From: Trileptium ribeirensis
Taxonomy: Eukaryota; Nematoda; Enoplea; Enoplida; Thoracostomopsidae
Length of the DNA stretch: 64,000 nucleotides
NCBI GenBank assembly: GCA_030248225.1
Contig: JASANE010016253.1
Location: 1-64,000 of the forward strand
Direction: 5' to 3'
Made by a program: the position numbers and the translations under genes. The notes beneath the pieces are model-generated. The model saw only the letters and a program-made list of their open reading frames with translations. It had not been told where the DNA came from and made no database searches. This document shows, piece after piece, positions 12,790 to 23,417 of the stretch (the stretch's first letter is position 1; each line of letters opens with the position of its first letter).

Positions 12790-13390
12790 TATCGAGGTAC
12801 AATTATTAATAAAAATGGCCATTTTGAAATCAGATTAATACCGTTGCGTTTATACTTGGAAACATTGGCGCAAACACCGTGGGGGACGCGCGGAGCCCCC
12901 CCCCAGAAATATGTCGGCGGGACCGCCATCTAGGTCGCCCACGCCAGAACTGCGCCCTAGTTGGCTAATGAAGTTTGTATATATAGAGATATGTATGCTC
13001 CCCAGAAGTCTGCTAAGTTGGTCCAGTATGTATGTATACTCCGTCCGGCCCGCCTCACATGTTTTGGGTCATATTGTGCAGAACCCCCATCCCAAAGATA
13101 CTTTTCCTTCGTATCAGTACCGCTCGTCCCCCCCAAGGTTTTTTCGCGGACGCGCCCTTCCCTTAGATTACATCACATTACTTTGTACAAAAATCAGATT
13201 TTATACCTGTTTAGCCCCTGAACTCAAATATAGACACGCCTGCAGGCTTCCCCAGGTTGTAAGCAATGAAACGCGTCCCACAAGAATCACTCATGCATTT
13301 ACCACAGATGCTACATTACATAAAATTGCATCATAAATGTGCAAAATCAAAATTCAAAGTTTTAAAGATTCAGGTAGAATTTAGCGATAT
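12790..13390. other. GC-rich patch with C-runs, no gene recognised
   Basis: Around 12870-13160 the sequence turns GC-rich with runs of C (agcccccccccc, ctcgtcccccccaagg). Two overlapping plus frames (12911-13336 and 12961-13221) are open, but their Pro/Arg/Ser-rich translations show no motif. Similar C-runs occur at 18650-18695 and 21005-21030. The patch is probably non-coding or part of a repeat. Confidence 0.3.
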
Positions 13391-13394
13391 CAAT

Positions 13395-14690
13395 TCTATC
13401 GGAGCGAGCGAAGCGAAAGGGGTTTCTACCAAATGTGCTAGGAGAAAATAGCGACAATTTTTTTTGTCTGTCGCTGTCATTCATATCAACTCATTTTCCT
13501 ATGGACGGATTTCGACAAATTTTTTGCTTCTTGAGCAAAAGTTATGGCGGTGATGCTTTAGCTCAACGAGAGCAGCTCCGACCCCATCTTCGGGGCCAAA
13601 ATAGCAAAAAAACAGGTTTTAAGGGTTCTTTGCCAAACCTGTCCAGATACCAGTGTTTCACAGCCCATATCCCGCGATACAGGCATCGCATCAAAAACAG
13701 AGACCACGACAGGACCAGGTCAACACTATCCACAAATTCAATGACCTCGACTTTTTTGTGGGACCACTCCCAGGGCCTCTGTGGGCCCGAATACGGCTCG
13801 TCGAACCTTTGCCAGAAATAGTGATTTTTTAAATTTCGCCTTGGTATTGCTTATTTTTACCTTACAATGAGTGCCTGCTGTGATTCCCAACACGCTGGTT
13901 TTGCTATCTATAGTCCAATTTCACTATATTGTACCTTTTAATGGGGTTTCAAGGGTTTTAGTACCGACTAATCCAATTTCCGAAGTGTACTGAGTTTTCA
14001 TTTGTCTGATTATGTATTGCGAACAGGGCATCAAAAATATATATACGCATTTCTGATGGCTGACTAAAGTGGTTTGGTTAAAGTCCAGCATGCACATTTC
14101 ACGCCTTTTCCTTGGGTTTAGAGTTAATGTACTGAATTTCCAAAATATTGTTTGTCTTTGTTATTTGGTTAACGCATATATTGCGCACAGGTCATAAAGA
14201 CTGTCTGTATAGGTTTTCGGGTAGGCTGAATACGATGGTTTGCTTATGTAGAAGAGTCCAGCACGAGTATATTATGCTTTTTCAGACGTTTTCATTGGGT
14301 TTAGGGTCAATAAACCTGATTTCCAGAATATAGTCGGTCTTCAGTTATTTGAAACACTGCATCGATCATAGTCTATACAGAGGTTTTTCGGTATGCTGAA
14401 TGCAATGATTTGGTTATCTAGAGTTCAGCGTGCATATTTCATGCCTTTTCATCGGTTTAGGGTCAATGAACCCAATTTCCAAAATATATATAGTCTGTCT
14501 TCAGTTGTTTGATCACATATTGTGTACATGTCACCACGATTCCTCTATAGAGGTTTTCCGGTAGGTTGAATACGACAGTTTGGTTATCTAGAGACCACCA
14601 CAAATACTTGATGCGTTGCCACTTGTTTTCGATAAGTTTAGGGTCGGTGCGATTTTAGAATTTTCAATGGGTTCTGGGTTCAAGAGGGTT
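13395..14690 (+). repeat. Dispersed repeat family A, copy 1, with internal about 160-180-bp repeats
   Basis: The block opens with ggagcgagcgaagcg at 13401, followed at 13646 by taccagtgtttcacagccca. From about 13950 to 14690 a diverged tandem repeat follows, anchored by gggtttagggtcaat...aatttccaaaatat at about 13955, 14114, 14297 and 14454, each unit also carrying a gtctgtc...ttatttg segment and a taggttttcgg...ggctgaatacga segment. The same order (gcgaagtgag, then taccagtgtttcgcagctta, then aatttcc/fatty T-rich unit) recurs at 51590-52130, so this is one interspersed family rather than unique DNA. Confidence 0.7.
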
Positions 14691-14699
14691 TAGGACAGT

Positions 14700-15620
14700 A
14701 CGTATATACATCAAACACAGCCTGTTATATGCGATTAAACAAAATGATGAGTCAAAACTGAAACCACGCTCAGTCCGTTTCACCATCGCTTGCGATATAC
14801 TAGTTATAACGGTATTAAAAATTAGATGTTATGGAACAAGCAATTACTAAAAAAGTTGGCAGCGACTATTATTGAGGTGGGTGCGACCAAACTTTGTCAT
14901 GTGATGTTGCAAGACTGTGGAAATGCTAAAAAATTTACAGATTTTATTAAACTAGTAATTGACTTATTGCTAGTTTCACGTTTTAGAAACACTCGTAACC
15001 TACCTAGAACGTCCAACTGAAGTTGCTAACTCAGCATTTACTATGTTATAAGATTAGCTGCATTAATATCAAGATATTCTGACCATCCATACTTTTTTTG
15101 CATAACTGTTTAAAACCTATTAATTTTAATAAGGCACTAATGGTGCCCACACAATACAGGTGCTATGTATACCCAAAATGTATAAAATTTGTTACATTAT
15201 AATGTAGGAATAAATAAACAAATATATAGTTGTTTTGTTTGCAAAGAAAAATAGTAAAAATATATACCTTCATCATAAAATTTCAGCCTGTTTCATACAT
15301 GCAATCACAACGATCGAATGGTCGTTGTGGGATGAATTAACTGCCTCTTGTGTTCTTAATAGGCTATCTTTAGTTTTCACACGGGCAGCACCATTGTTTG
15401 GTTTAGATCAATGAATGGTTTTGTGGTGTTGCAATTTTAGCTGATAAATGATTCGCAACCAACAACGCAAGAGGCATAAAACATTACATCATGTACGAAA
15501 CATGTGGGTCCGGTTGTGCCCAGTCTGGCCTATGGCTTCAATCGAAATCATCCGGTTATTACGCAGAATACAACACACTACGATTCGTTTGTTTTAAAGC
15601 AATTTATAGGTTTCAGTTCT
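14700..15620. other. Unannotated stretch upstream of the signal-peptide exon
   Basis: No repeat or gene recognised. The segment 15480-15620 is open in frame with the Met at 15624 and may be 5' UTR. No TATA box or initiator can be called with confidence. Confidence 0.3.
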
Positions 15621-15623
15621 AGC

Positions 15624-15742
15624 ATGGAAGACAAACTGTTGTATTTTGGTAATCGCAAAATTCTCTTTTGTTGCGTAATAACAGTTTGTTTTACTACACA
15701 TGGCATCTGTGCTTTAGAATCTCCGTCTGGAATTACAGTTAC
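15624..15742 (+). CDS. Candidate first coding exon with signal peptide, secreted or membrane protein
   Basis: A Met at 15624 opens a 39-codon frame beginning MEDKLLYFGNRK, followed by a hydrophobic core (ILFCCVITVCF) and a short polar stretch ending in GICA, then LESPSGITVT. This is the n-, h- and c-region layout of a eukaryotic signal peptide, with likely cleavage after the Ala of GICA. The exon stops at AC followed by gtaagaca, a good donor site, leaving phase 2. An upstream in-frame extension from 15504 exists, but this Met gives the best signal peptide. The remainder of the protein was not found with certainty. The exon at 17247 would join in phase. The family is unknown. Confidence 0.5.
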
Positions 15743-16730
15743 GTAAGACAAGGATCGATGTAATCCTTAGCGAATACATTTTCATCTGTATTCTCAACAT
15801 CTAACGGTGTAAACCCTAACATTTCAACATCCAATTTTATATGAATGAACTATGTTGGGTTCTCTTTTCACCAACGGCAGTTAACAAATTTTAAAAAAGC
15901 TGACTAACAAACTTAAGCACTTCCTTGATGGATATATATATTCGGTCCTTTCTAAACAACTTAAATATGTGTGCTTTCCATTGTCTCATATTTTTACTCA
16001 TATGTTCATTTCTGGGGTTATTTGTCAAAAATTTCAGTTATTCAATTATTTTCACATCACGTGATATCTGGTGTGCAGATGTTGTTCCATTTTCTAAAAG
16101 CGGTAGAGCCTCGGAACCAGCAAATTACTGCTTCATTTTGATCGGACAGTTCGCTGCAAAATCATGGAATGTATTACGAACTGTCACGTAATGGACGGAA
16201 GGCCGGAGGAAACAGTTTTCTTAGCTTGACGCCACAGCAACCTACAAGTCTTATTTACAGATTTGGGTACCTAATTTCAACGTGGCAAATACGCAAATTC
16301 TGCGGCATACGGGAACTACCGAAGTTAGTGTCGGGTACAAGGGTAGTTTAGCCGGGTCGGGTACCGATTCACTACCCGATACCAATGCCTAGTGAAGAGT
16401 TTTGTAATAGGATACATCGAATATAATCCATAAACAGTGGAAAGCCAAAGGCGGAAAGAAAGTAACTAGTAAAACGCCAAATAGCGTGTGGAATGGCCAA
16501 ATGTAAAAATGTCGTCGACTCTAATTTACAATATGGCGGCATTCGCCACACGTAAAAAATATGCTGAAGTTTATAAAGCGTTAGCCGCTTCGATAAATTT
16601 TAGACAAAGCTTTAACGGCCGACAATAACGCTGTTATCTTCAAAATAAATCTATAGATATACCTATATTTACAGCGTTGATACAAACACAAATCGAACCA
16701 ATTTTCGTTGTCCTAAACTGCACAAGCACG
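15743..16730. other. Presumed intron or intergenic DNA
   Basis: Follows the donor at 15743. Open frames at 15925-16191 and 16169-16351 have no motif and the first does not join the upstream exon in frame from its best acceptor. A cluster of gggta words with an imperfect palindrome (tcgggtac ... ctacccgatacc) lies at 16327-16385. Confidence 0.35.
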
Positions 16731-16964
16731 TTATGTTACAGCTGCTACTTTCATAACCAAACGCATCCACCACGCAATGACATAGCCGACAATCAAATCA
16801 AATATGACAAGTTTTACTTGTTTAACACAATTGACTACTAACCATTTACGAATAATACAAAATTCTATGCCCTCAACAAAGTTGTGACACATTGCTACAG
16901 TACATAATACGATCACATCTAGAGGCGCACTCAACATAAGGCCCATATCCATCTTAGCTTCCAC
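16731..16964 (-). other. Open frame with hydrophobic segments, doubtful gene
   Basis: A 77-codon minus frame starting MEAKMDMGLM has three moderately hydrophobic runs (for example LIVGYVIAWWMRLV near the C terminus) and ends in VAAVT. The composition could suit a multi-pass membrane protein fragment. No family motif is seen, and there is no clear acceptor or donor, so it could be chance. Confidence 0.2.
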
Positions 16965-17246
16965 ATTTTGGTTGCAAAATTAAAATTTTAATGCCACAAT
17001 ATGCAAACACTGTGCACGCATCACCTACATAGAAATACAATAGGGTGTGCTTTATTCGTAAAATCGATTGAGACGACTCAAAGATTCGCTACAAATACAT
17101 CTTACTAATTATTGGTGACCACCTTCATTTTAATATATAAACAATATGGCAGGAGTCAGACGAATATTTCACAGTAATAGAATTTTAGCCTTTCACCGCA
17201 TGAATTAATCTGCGTTTCGCGCAATGTTGAACATATCTTGCCGCAG

Positions 17247-17409
17247 AGGCGGATTGAACCTATACAGTTTTATTGCGAGCCCACAACGATATTCAGGAGC
17301 TGTTGTGCAGTTCCTTAAGGCACCTAGCAAAACGAGCGAACAAAAACGGTCGCCGTACAAGAAACACGACATGCGCATCGTTTCACAATGCACGCTGTGT
17401 CGCATGTGA
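17247..17409 (+). CDS. Candidate terminal exon, basic C-terminal tail
   Basis: After a plausible acceptor (tatcttgccgcag) the plus strand encodes about 53 residues starting GGLNLYSF, with a basic stretch (SEQKRSPYKKHD) and ending CTLCRM with a stop. It begins in phase 2, the phase left by the signal-peptide exon at 15742, so the two could belong together, but one in three random pairs would match. GC content is well above the flanks. The opposite strand is also open (17205-17417), so strand is not certain. Confidence 0.3.
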
Positions 17410-17419
17410 GACACCATGC

Positions 17420-18050
17420 GGGAAAGTGTTACCTATGAACGTGCTCACTTAAAACCACACTTTACTGTATATTTTTTCAATTTCCGTCATTGATAATCGA
17501 TCTCTTCAACAATCCCTGTGTACGACTACAGCTCTGAGATCGCGAAAACAAAATTTTTCTACAACCTGCCTGCAACACGCGTTACTTACATAGATTATTC
17601 TGACTGCGACGTACAGAATTATCAGAACGTGAGTAAGTTACGTTATCTACTCCGTTATAATAACACATTTACACGAAGCAAATTTTAGCTGCATAACTAC
17701 AGTAACTAAACAAAACACATGGCCAAGTTCCATAAAAATGAAAGTTCACACGTACAAACTTGTATAATTTAACAATTTTTTAAATCTGAAATTCTAGTTT
17801 TTTTACCACGCAAAAAATATATATTTCTAAGAAAATTCTTTAAATTTTCTAAAATACCTAAACTGTTATACAGTTGTTCCAGTTTTGACTAAAATTTCAC
17901 ACAGAATTTGTAGAATTATGGCTAAAGATATTTAATAGAAAGCTGTCCTTTTTGATAGTGTCCTAGTCGCTGGTTTTTAAAAAATAAGGATGTAATAATA
18001 TTTGACTTGAAGAAAAAATCAAACAATATATTATATACGAACAATTATTA
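17420..18050. other. Unannotated AT-rich stretch
   Basis: Nothing recognised. It lies directly downstream, on the minus strand, of the terminal exon at 18054 and may contain its 3' UTR. No AATAAA signal was seen within the first 150 bases. Confidence 0.35.
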
Positions 18051-18053
18051 AAT

Positions 18054-18208
18054 TTAGGACACTTCCATTTTATCCTCATCGATAATACCGACAGTGCATT
18101 TGTTCAACGCAACAATATTATCTCTCAATAATTTTCGCTGACTCTTATTCGATTTTCCGTTTTTAGACGGCGGCAAGGTTTCGTTCCCATCGGTTTCAAA
18201 TTCACTAG
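18054..18208 (-). CDS. Terminal coding exon of an unknown gene
   Basis: On the minus strand a pyrimidine tract ending ctttcttttcag precedes about 50 codons reading SEFETDGNETLPPSK, then SNKSQRKLLRDNI, and ending DEDKMEVS with a stop at 18054. The exon begins in phase 1. Acidic start, basic middle and acidic end suggest a soluble intracellular C terminus. The piece QRKLLRDNI resembles the HRKVLRDNI of histone H4, but too briefly to imply relationship. No upstream exon was identified; the 118-bp satellite at 18580-19440 would lie in the preceding intron. The splice site and codon use make this one of the better unassigned exons. Confidence 0.5.
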
Positions 18209-18579
18209 CTGAAAAGAAAGATAACAGCAAATCGGGCATTGAGGCAGCAGGCAAGGTATACATGTCTCAAATACATATGTATGTCCGATATATACAACAC
18301 CGCCAAAAACTATATATACCTACTATAATACAATAAATTTGAACATATATATACCACTGTTTTCGACGTTTGTCATGCTGATTGATTTCGATCATCGGTA
18401 GAACGCTTCAGTATCATTATGTTTAATATTACCGTTCTAGCCAGACTTTACCTAAGATAAATTCTGCCCAACACAAGTTAAAAAATATTTGCATATCTCC
18501 AATTCCTAAAATTGAAAAGTAAGTTATCCGTAAAAGGGGGGACACCGAAGATGCGAAAATAGATATTTTCATGTCACAA

Positions 18580-19440
18580 ATTTTAGTGACTGCGGGTAGG
18601 TAAAGCGTATGGATGTCACAGCAGCCAGGGCGTACTCGCAAAAATAGATATTTCCCCCCCTGCGGGTACGCAAACCGTTACAAACCCCCCCCTTTCTAGT
18701 GCTCGAGGCCTCAAGTTATATAGCCTTTTAGTGGTAGGTAAAGCGTATGGATGTCCACAGCAGCCAGAACATACTCTATGTTTCAAGGAATTTCTATAAT
18801 GTCCTCGAGGCCCTCAAGTTATATAGCCTTTCGGCGGCTGTGTGACTGCGGGTACGCAAACCGTATGGATGTCCACCACAGCCAGGACATACTCGCTGTC
18901 TCGAGGAATTTCTATAACGTGCTCGAGGCCCTCAAGTTATATAGCCTTTCGGCGGCTGTGTGACTGCGGGTACGCAAACCGTATGGATGTCCACCACAGC
19001 CAGGGCATACTCGCTGTCTCGAGGAATTTCTATAATGTCCTCGAGGCCCTCCAGTTATATAAGCATTTCGGTAACTGCGGGTAGGCAAACCGTATGGATG
19101 TCCACAGAAACCAGGGCATAATTGCTGTCTTAAGAAATTTTTATAAGGCCCCCGAGGCCCTCAAGTTATATATATAAGCATTTTGGCGGCTGTGTGACTG
19201 CGGGTAAGCAAACCGTATGGATGTCTACCACAGCCAGGACATACTCGCTGTGTCAAGGAATTTCTATAACGTGCTCGAGGCCCTCAAGTTATATAGCAAT
19301 TTAGTGACTGAGCGACTGCTAATATGCAAAGCGTATGAATGTCCACAGCAGCCAGAACATACATACTGTCTCAAGGAATCTGTATAAGGCCCCGAGACCC
19401 TCAAGTTAAATAAGATTTCGGTGGCTTTACTTGTTCATCT
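18580..19440 (+). repeat. 118-bp tandem satellite, about 7 copies
   Basis: The word cgtatggatgtc recurs at about 18606, 18744, 18862, 18980, 19091, 19213 and 19330. Spacings are 111-122 bp except the first (about 137). A unit holds gtgactgcgggtacgcaaac, cacagccaggacatactcgc, gaggaatttctataa and gcccctcaagttatatagc-like words. Identity is highest in the centre (18840-19070). The first unit is interrupted by a C-rich insertion (18652-18695). Open frames here are products of repetition. Confidence 0.93.
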
Positions 19441-19503
19441 TTTTATACTTTACGTTTCTCGCCCAAATACAAACAAAAAAGAAGCTGTTTTAAAAATGTA
19501 GAC

Positions 19504-19692
19504 ATGCCACACTGCAGGCTCGAGAATCATAAAGAAATGCAGTGCGAGAATATGGTGAGGGTCCAGTTAAATTTTGCGACTGCAATTCAATTGGGCGGGT
19601 ACTCAATATCAGCGGCATTGACAGCTAAATCAGTACCGGGTTCCGCTAGCGGGCACTCGCGATTGGTGATAACTGCACAGGACTCTGCGTGA
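19504..19692. other. Coding-like segment, strand ambiguous
   Basis: GC-rich compared with its flanks and open on both strands. On minus an acceptor (ttttagtttcacgcag) leads into about 31 codons starting SCAVITNRECPLAEPG and stopping at 19587; codons there use G or C at many third positions. On plus an alternative micro-exon (after gccacactgcag, ending gaatatg before gtgagg) or the full frame 19504-19692 is possible. I cannot choose. The family is unknown. Confidence 0.3.
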
Positions 19693-19699
19693 AACTAAA

Positions 19700-20555
19700 A
19701 CCATTAACCAAAATTTCTCAAAGCAAAAAAATATAAGTCCTGAGATACCATATGCTTAGCTCATTCAGCTTTATGACCTATATGGTATCTTACGTTGTCC
19801 CGAACTGTACGGAGTTGAACAGTGTTCGACTAAAATTTCAAATATAACTGATTATTATATATACCTAAAAACTAAAACATTTTTTCCACAACACTCCAGA
19901 AATCACTATTTGTTAAATCAATAAATAAAATTAATTTTTTTCATGTTTTCTTTCTTTCATAATGTATTTATTTCTCAACAGGATTTGAGTTCACAGCCTT
20001 CAAAACATAATTCTGGTGCCGATTTAAAATAAATTTTCAGCAAAATTTTTCAACAAAGGCAGAAATATCAGGACTGTCCCGAACGTGCTGCAGGATTAAT
20101 TTAAGATAACTGCATTATGAACATCTATTATAATTTTAGTCTCCGTGGTCCAGATCCATGATAACGTTAAACATTTCTCCGAAAAGCCTATATATTCATT
20201 CGGTTCCAATATCCGAAAAAAACACATGCATCAGATAAAAGATCCTGCCCATGTTGCAATATCCACCATTTTGAAATTAACCATAAAAACATTAAAAACT
20301 ATATGCATAAATCTGTGCTTACGATACCTCAAACTATGATAAGACATTAAAACATGTGATACGTAGATAATATTTAAGGGTTACAAAAAGCCAACAAAGT
20401 ACTTTATTCATACAGACGCCTATCGTATAATCTCAGTCATATAAACCATATACTTGGAAAACGCGTGCATTACGGTACCATTTACCGTAATTACTGATGG
20501 TCAAGGATACCCGGACACCATGTTGCATCCAGAAATTATCTGCGACGTTGGTATA
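19700..20555. other. Unannotated AT-rich stretch
   Basis: Nothing recognised. One short plus frame (20145-20339) has no motif. Confidence 0.4.
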
Positions 20556-20558
20556 TCC

Positions 20559-20672
20559 GAATATACTATTACGATATTGCATCCAGTTGCAAGGCCACGG
20601 TCCAGGAAGATTCAGTGTGTTTCCAGTTGATTCGTGGCCTTGCAACGGATGCAATATCGTAACAGTATATTC
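20559..20672. repeat. Long near-perfect hairpin (about 40-bp arms, 33-nt loop)
   Basis: The left arm 20559-20599 (starts gaatatactattacgatatt, ends aaggccacg) pairs with the right arm 20633-20672 (starts cgtggccttgcaac, ends acagtatattc) with one mismatch and one bulged base. The loop is about 33 nt. The element could be a small foldback transposon or a cruciform-forming site. No target duplication was seen. Confidence 0.9.
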
Positions 20673-20943
20673 CCAATGATAATTTAGCTATGATCTTTAT
20701 AAAGATACTGGCTAATGATCTTTTCGGAAGAGGGGTTTGCCCAGGTTTCAGAGTATACTACTGTAGGCGGTCGCTACCATAATATGGATTTGTTTCAGAC
20801 AACGGAGTTGAACGGTGTTTGACCGCCTGGTTGCCGACTAGTTAGAAACCCAAAATGTCTTCATTTTCAGGAATGAATGAAGTTAGTCCCATGAGGTCTT
20901 TTGCATATTATAGCTTACAGTTTGGACCATGATAGACCCGGCG

Positions 20944-21351
20944 CTAGAATGTCAGAGCACCGCCAAAGTATGATGTGAAGGGGCCCGACTTATGTGAAGA
21001 GCCCACTGAGAATCCGCAGCCCTCCCCCCTTCTCTGCGCCGAATGCGCGCCACAAATTTTGGAAAATCTGACAAAAATTGGGAAAAATTCTGAGAGTTTT
21101 AGCAAAATAGGGAAAGTTGGCAAAAATGCAAGAACTTTCAGTGTTTCTTTTCTGGAAACAAATTCAAACCCTCGTCTGCTAGAAATGATTAAAAATTCAA
21201 AAAATGTGAACAGCGCCCTGGGCGTGACTTTGGCCCCAATCGCTGGTATGGGGGCTCTAACGCCGGACATGGACCGTGACCCCATCATATGTAATACTGC
21301 AGACCTTTTTAAAAAAGGTACCCCTCCATTGTTCTGACAGAGGAAAAACAT
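20944..21351. other. GC-richer block open on both strands, unknown
   Basis: A 120-codon plus frame (20975-21337) and a 135-codon minus frame (20944-21351) overlap. The plus frame has a Cys pair (LLCAECAPQ) and a basic, Asn/Ser-rich centre. The minus frame is Phe/Leu-rich. Neither carries a recognised motif or splice sites, and both could be by-products of a dispersed repeat with purine-rich composition. Not called as a gene. Confidence 0.25.
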
Positions 21352-21479
21352 GTTTTCAGTTATACCTCAAAACAAAGGCATCATATCCAAAAAATTTGCA
21401 TATCTTTTAGTTCGTTCTTTAGATCTAAAACTCTGTCCACCAACTTTTTCCAACCAGGTGAATGAGAAGACACAAAATG

Positions 21480-21965
21480 ATATTCCGGAATGACGCATTT
21501 CAGCCCTTTCTCTATCACATTTTCAGATAAACGGTAATAAGCATTATATTACGTACCAAAATAAAGGTTTTCGAAATAGCAGAAAACGAAGAAATGATTC
21601 TTTTGAATGTATGTGTGACCGAAGTACGCTTTTTTGGAATGGTACTGTATCCTCTGAAACACCCATCACATTGAATCACCCAATATTTAGTAGTTTTCAA
21701 TCAAATGCTATAATGTAGACCCATGCAGACCTTTTGGTATGGGACTATAACTGCTGGAGTCTCCCTGCGAACCATACATGATTTCGTGATTTTCAATCTT
21801 ATGTGTAATTTGTTGCATCAGTGATTAAAAAGCTTTCGAGGTTGCTGAAAACAATGAATTGGTTCTATTTGAATGTATATGTGAGCGAAGTACCGTTCTT
21901 GGAATGGTACTGACTCACCTGAGACTCCCATTGCACAATACATGATGTCCAAAAATCGTACATTT
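21480..21965 (+). repeat. Two diverged direct repeats of about 200-300 bp
   Basis: Unit 1 (about 21520-21690) and unit 2 (about 21790-21960) share, in order, a gaaatagcagaaaacgaa / ggttgctgaaaacaatga segment, a ttgaatgtatgtgtgaccga / ttgaatgtatatgtgagcga segment and a ttggaatggtactg box followed by ctgaaacaccca / ctgagactccca. A tail with cactcgttgcgcactcg follows at 22009. Confidence 0.65.
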
Positions 21966-22495
21966 TAGCAAAAAATTTAGATTTTGATATAAAGAAAAAC
22001 GTGGTGCCTACCACTCGTTGCGCACTCGTGCGTCGCTCACCATCTAATATATGTTATTGAAAATTTGTAAGTCGAAATAACTCGTTTCACGTACCAAAAG
22101 CTTTAACCTTAGAGTCGAATTTAGAATAACTAGTTACCGCTGAGACCCCGTGTAAGCACAAAAAGCGAACGAAATTTTATATAAGGCATGCACCTCATAA
22201 ACCTTGTATAGAGTTTAAGCTAGATCGTTCGCACGTACCGTTGGGTTTCTAAGATTTTGGGGTAATATGTTCGACCTGAAAAATGTCATATTGTGATCTT
22301 CTATAGTTCTGTTCGTTAATATTTATAAACCTACATATAAATCCATCGTTTATCAACTCACATCATAGAATAAACGACATAGCAAGGATTTTAATCACAT
22401 TTTCTTAGTGTCATGTTGGTCCTATAATGATCTTATGTTAGGAGCATCATTTATTTGACTGGAACAAAGAACCCATCCAAATGTGAAAATTCATG

Positions 22496-22566
22496 TGTCG
22501 GCGGGAATTGAACACACACCTTCAGGACTGGTAACAAGGGATAGCGCACTAGACCACTCCGCCGCG
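22496..22566 (-). mobile_element. tRNA-derived SINE-like head, copy 1
   Basis: On the minus strand the sequence reads gcggagtggtctagtgcgct, matching a pol III A box inside a class II tRNA D arm, and about 45 bases later gtgtgttcaattcccgcc, matching a B box/T arm. The anticodon arm is degenerate and the acceptor ends do not pair well, so it is not a working tRNA. It is probably a SINE head. Confidence 0.6.
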
Positions 22567-22832
22567 TTCTAGCCAACGTATCCTGCACTCCGTATTCTAA
22601 CAAATGCGGGTCATTTCAACTGCGGTGCGAGTCGCCCAAAGAGGTTTAAAACAACGCAGATGTTCTAGTCTTGATAATTTATAGCGGGTAGACAGTAATT
22701 AAGACCAATAAACCAGGCCAATATGGAAGAAATAAAACACGTAAAGCTAGCTACCCGAATTTAGCGTTGGAACCAGTAAATCCGCTACAAAGCCACTACA
22801 TTTTGGAAAAACGACTTAAATCACCCTTTATA

Positions 22833-22930
22833 TCACTTAAAAACTTATATCACTTAAACTTATACAACTTATATCACTTATACCACTTATATCACAAACT
22901 TATACCACTTGTATCACTTAAAACGACTTA
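22833..22930. repeat. Degenerate simple repeat, about 12 bp (aacttatatcac)
   Basis: Variants of acttatatcactt recur about seven times (ttatatcact, ttatacaact, ttataccact, ttgtatcact). It is present only in copy 1 of the flanking duplication, so it arose after the copies separated or was lost from copy 2. Confidence 0.8.
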
Positions 22931-23346
22931 AATCACCCTTTATGGCCAGGCGACTTTGTAGTTTGCTCGACCACTGAAAAAAATCATAAAGATTGCTGCA
23001 GCCCTTGTTTAGTTTACTTAAATGTTATGCAGCAGCAGAGGAACAATAAATGGTTGCAATTACCTAGGTTCACCCAATGATAACGAGATGTTTCGTGCGG
23101 ACTGTTGGATTTCTACAATTTTATATTATTATGATATATGTTTCTATATGCTTGGTAATATTTATGGTACACAGTCTTGACTTTGGCATATAAATTCATT
23201 GTTTCTCGATTCACATCAATAGAATATATGACATAGCAAGTACTTCATCACATTTTCTTACTGCCATGTTAGTCCAATAATGATTTTATATGTTAGGAGC
23301 GTCATTTATTTGCTTGGAACAAAAAGTTCCAAATGTAAAAATCCAG

Positions 23347-23417
23347 GTGGCGGCAGGAGTTAAACCCGTAGCCGCTAGATTAGCAGGACAGGCCAGCGCG
23401 CTAGACTACTCGGTGAC
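23347..23417 (-). mobile_element. tRNA-Ser-like SINE head, copy 2
   Basis: Read on the minus strand: caccgagtagtctagcgcgc (A box), then ctgctaatc, which equals the anticodon loop core of animal tRNA-Ser(GCU), then cgggtttaactcctgccgcc (B box and T arm). The arrangement, class II length and anticodon loop point to a tRNA-Ser origin. Acceptor pairing is lost, so it is a SINE-like relic. It retains the anticodon arm better than copy 1. Confidence 0.65.

Noticed and set aside
12911..13336. 141-codon plus ORF in the GC-rich patch
   Set aside because: Pro/Arg/Ser-rich by composition, overlaps a second open frame, no motif.
18054..18208. Histone H4-related protein from QRKLLRDNI
   Set aside because: The resemblance is nine residues only; flanking sequence is unlike histone H4.
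20433..20679. ORFs on both strands across the hairpin
   Set aside because: The open frames mirror each other because of the inverted repeat; no independent coding evidence.
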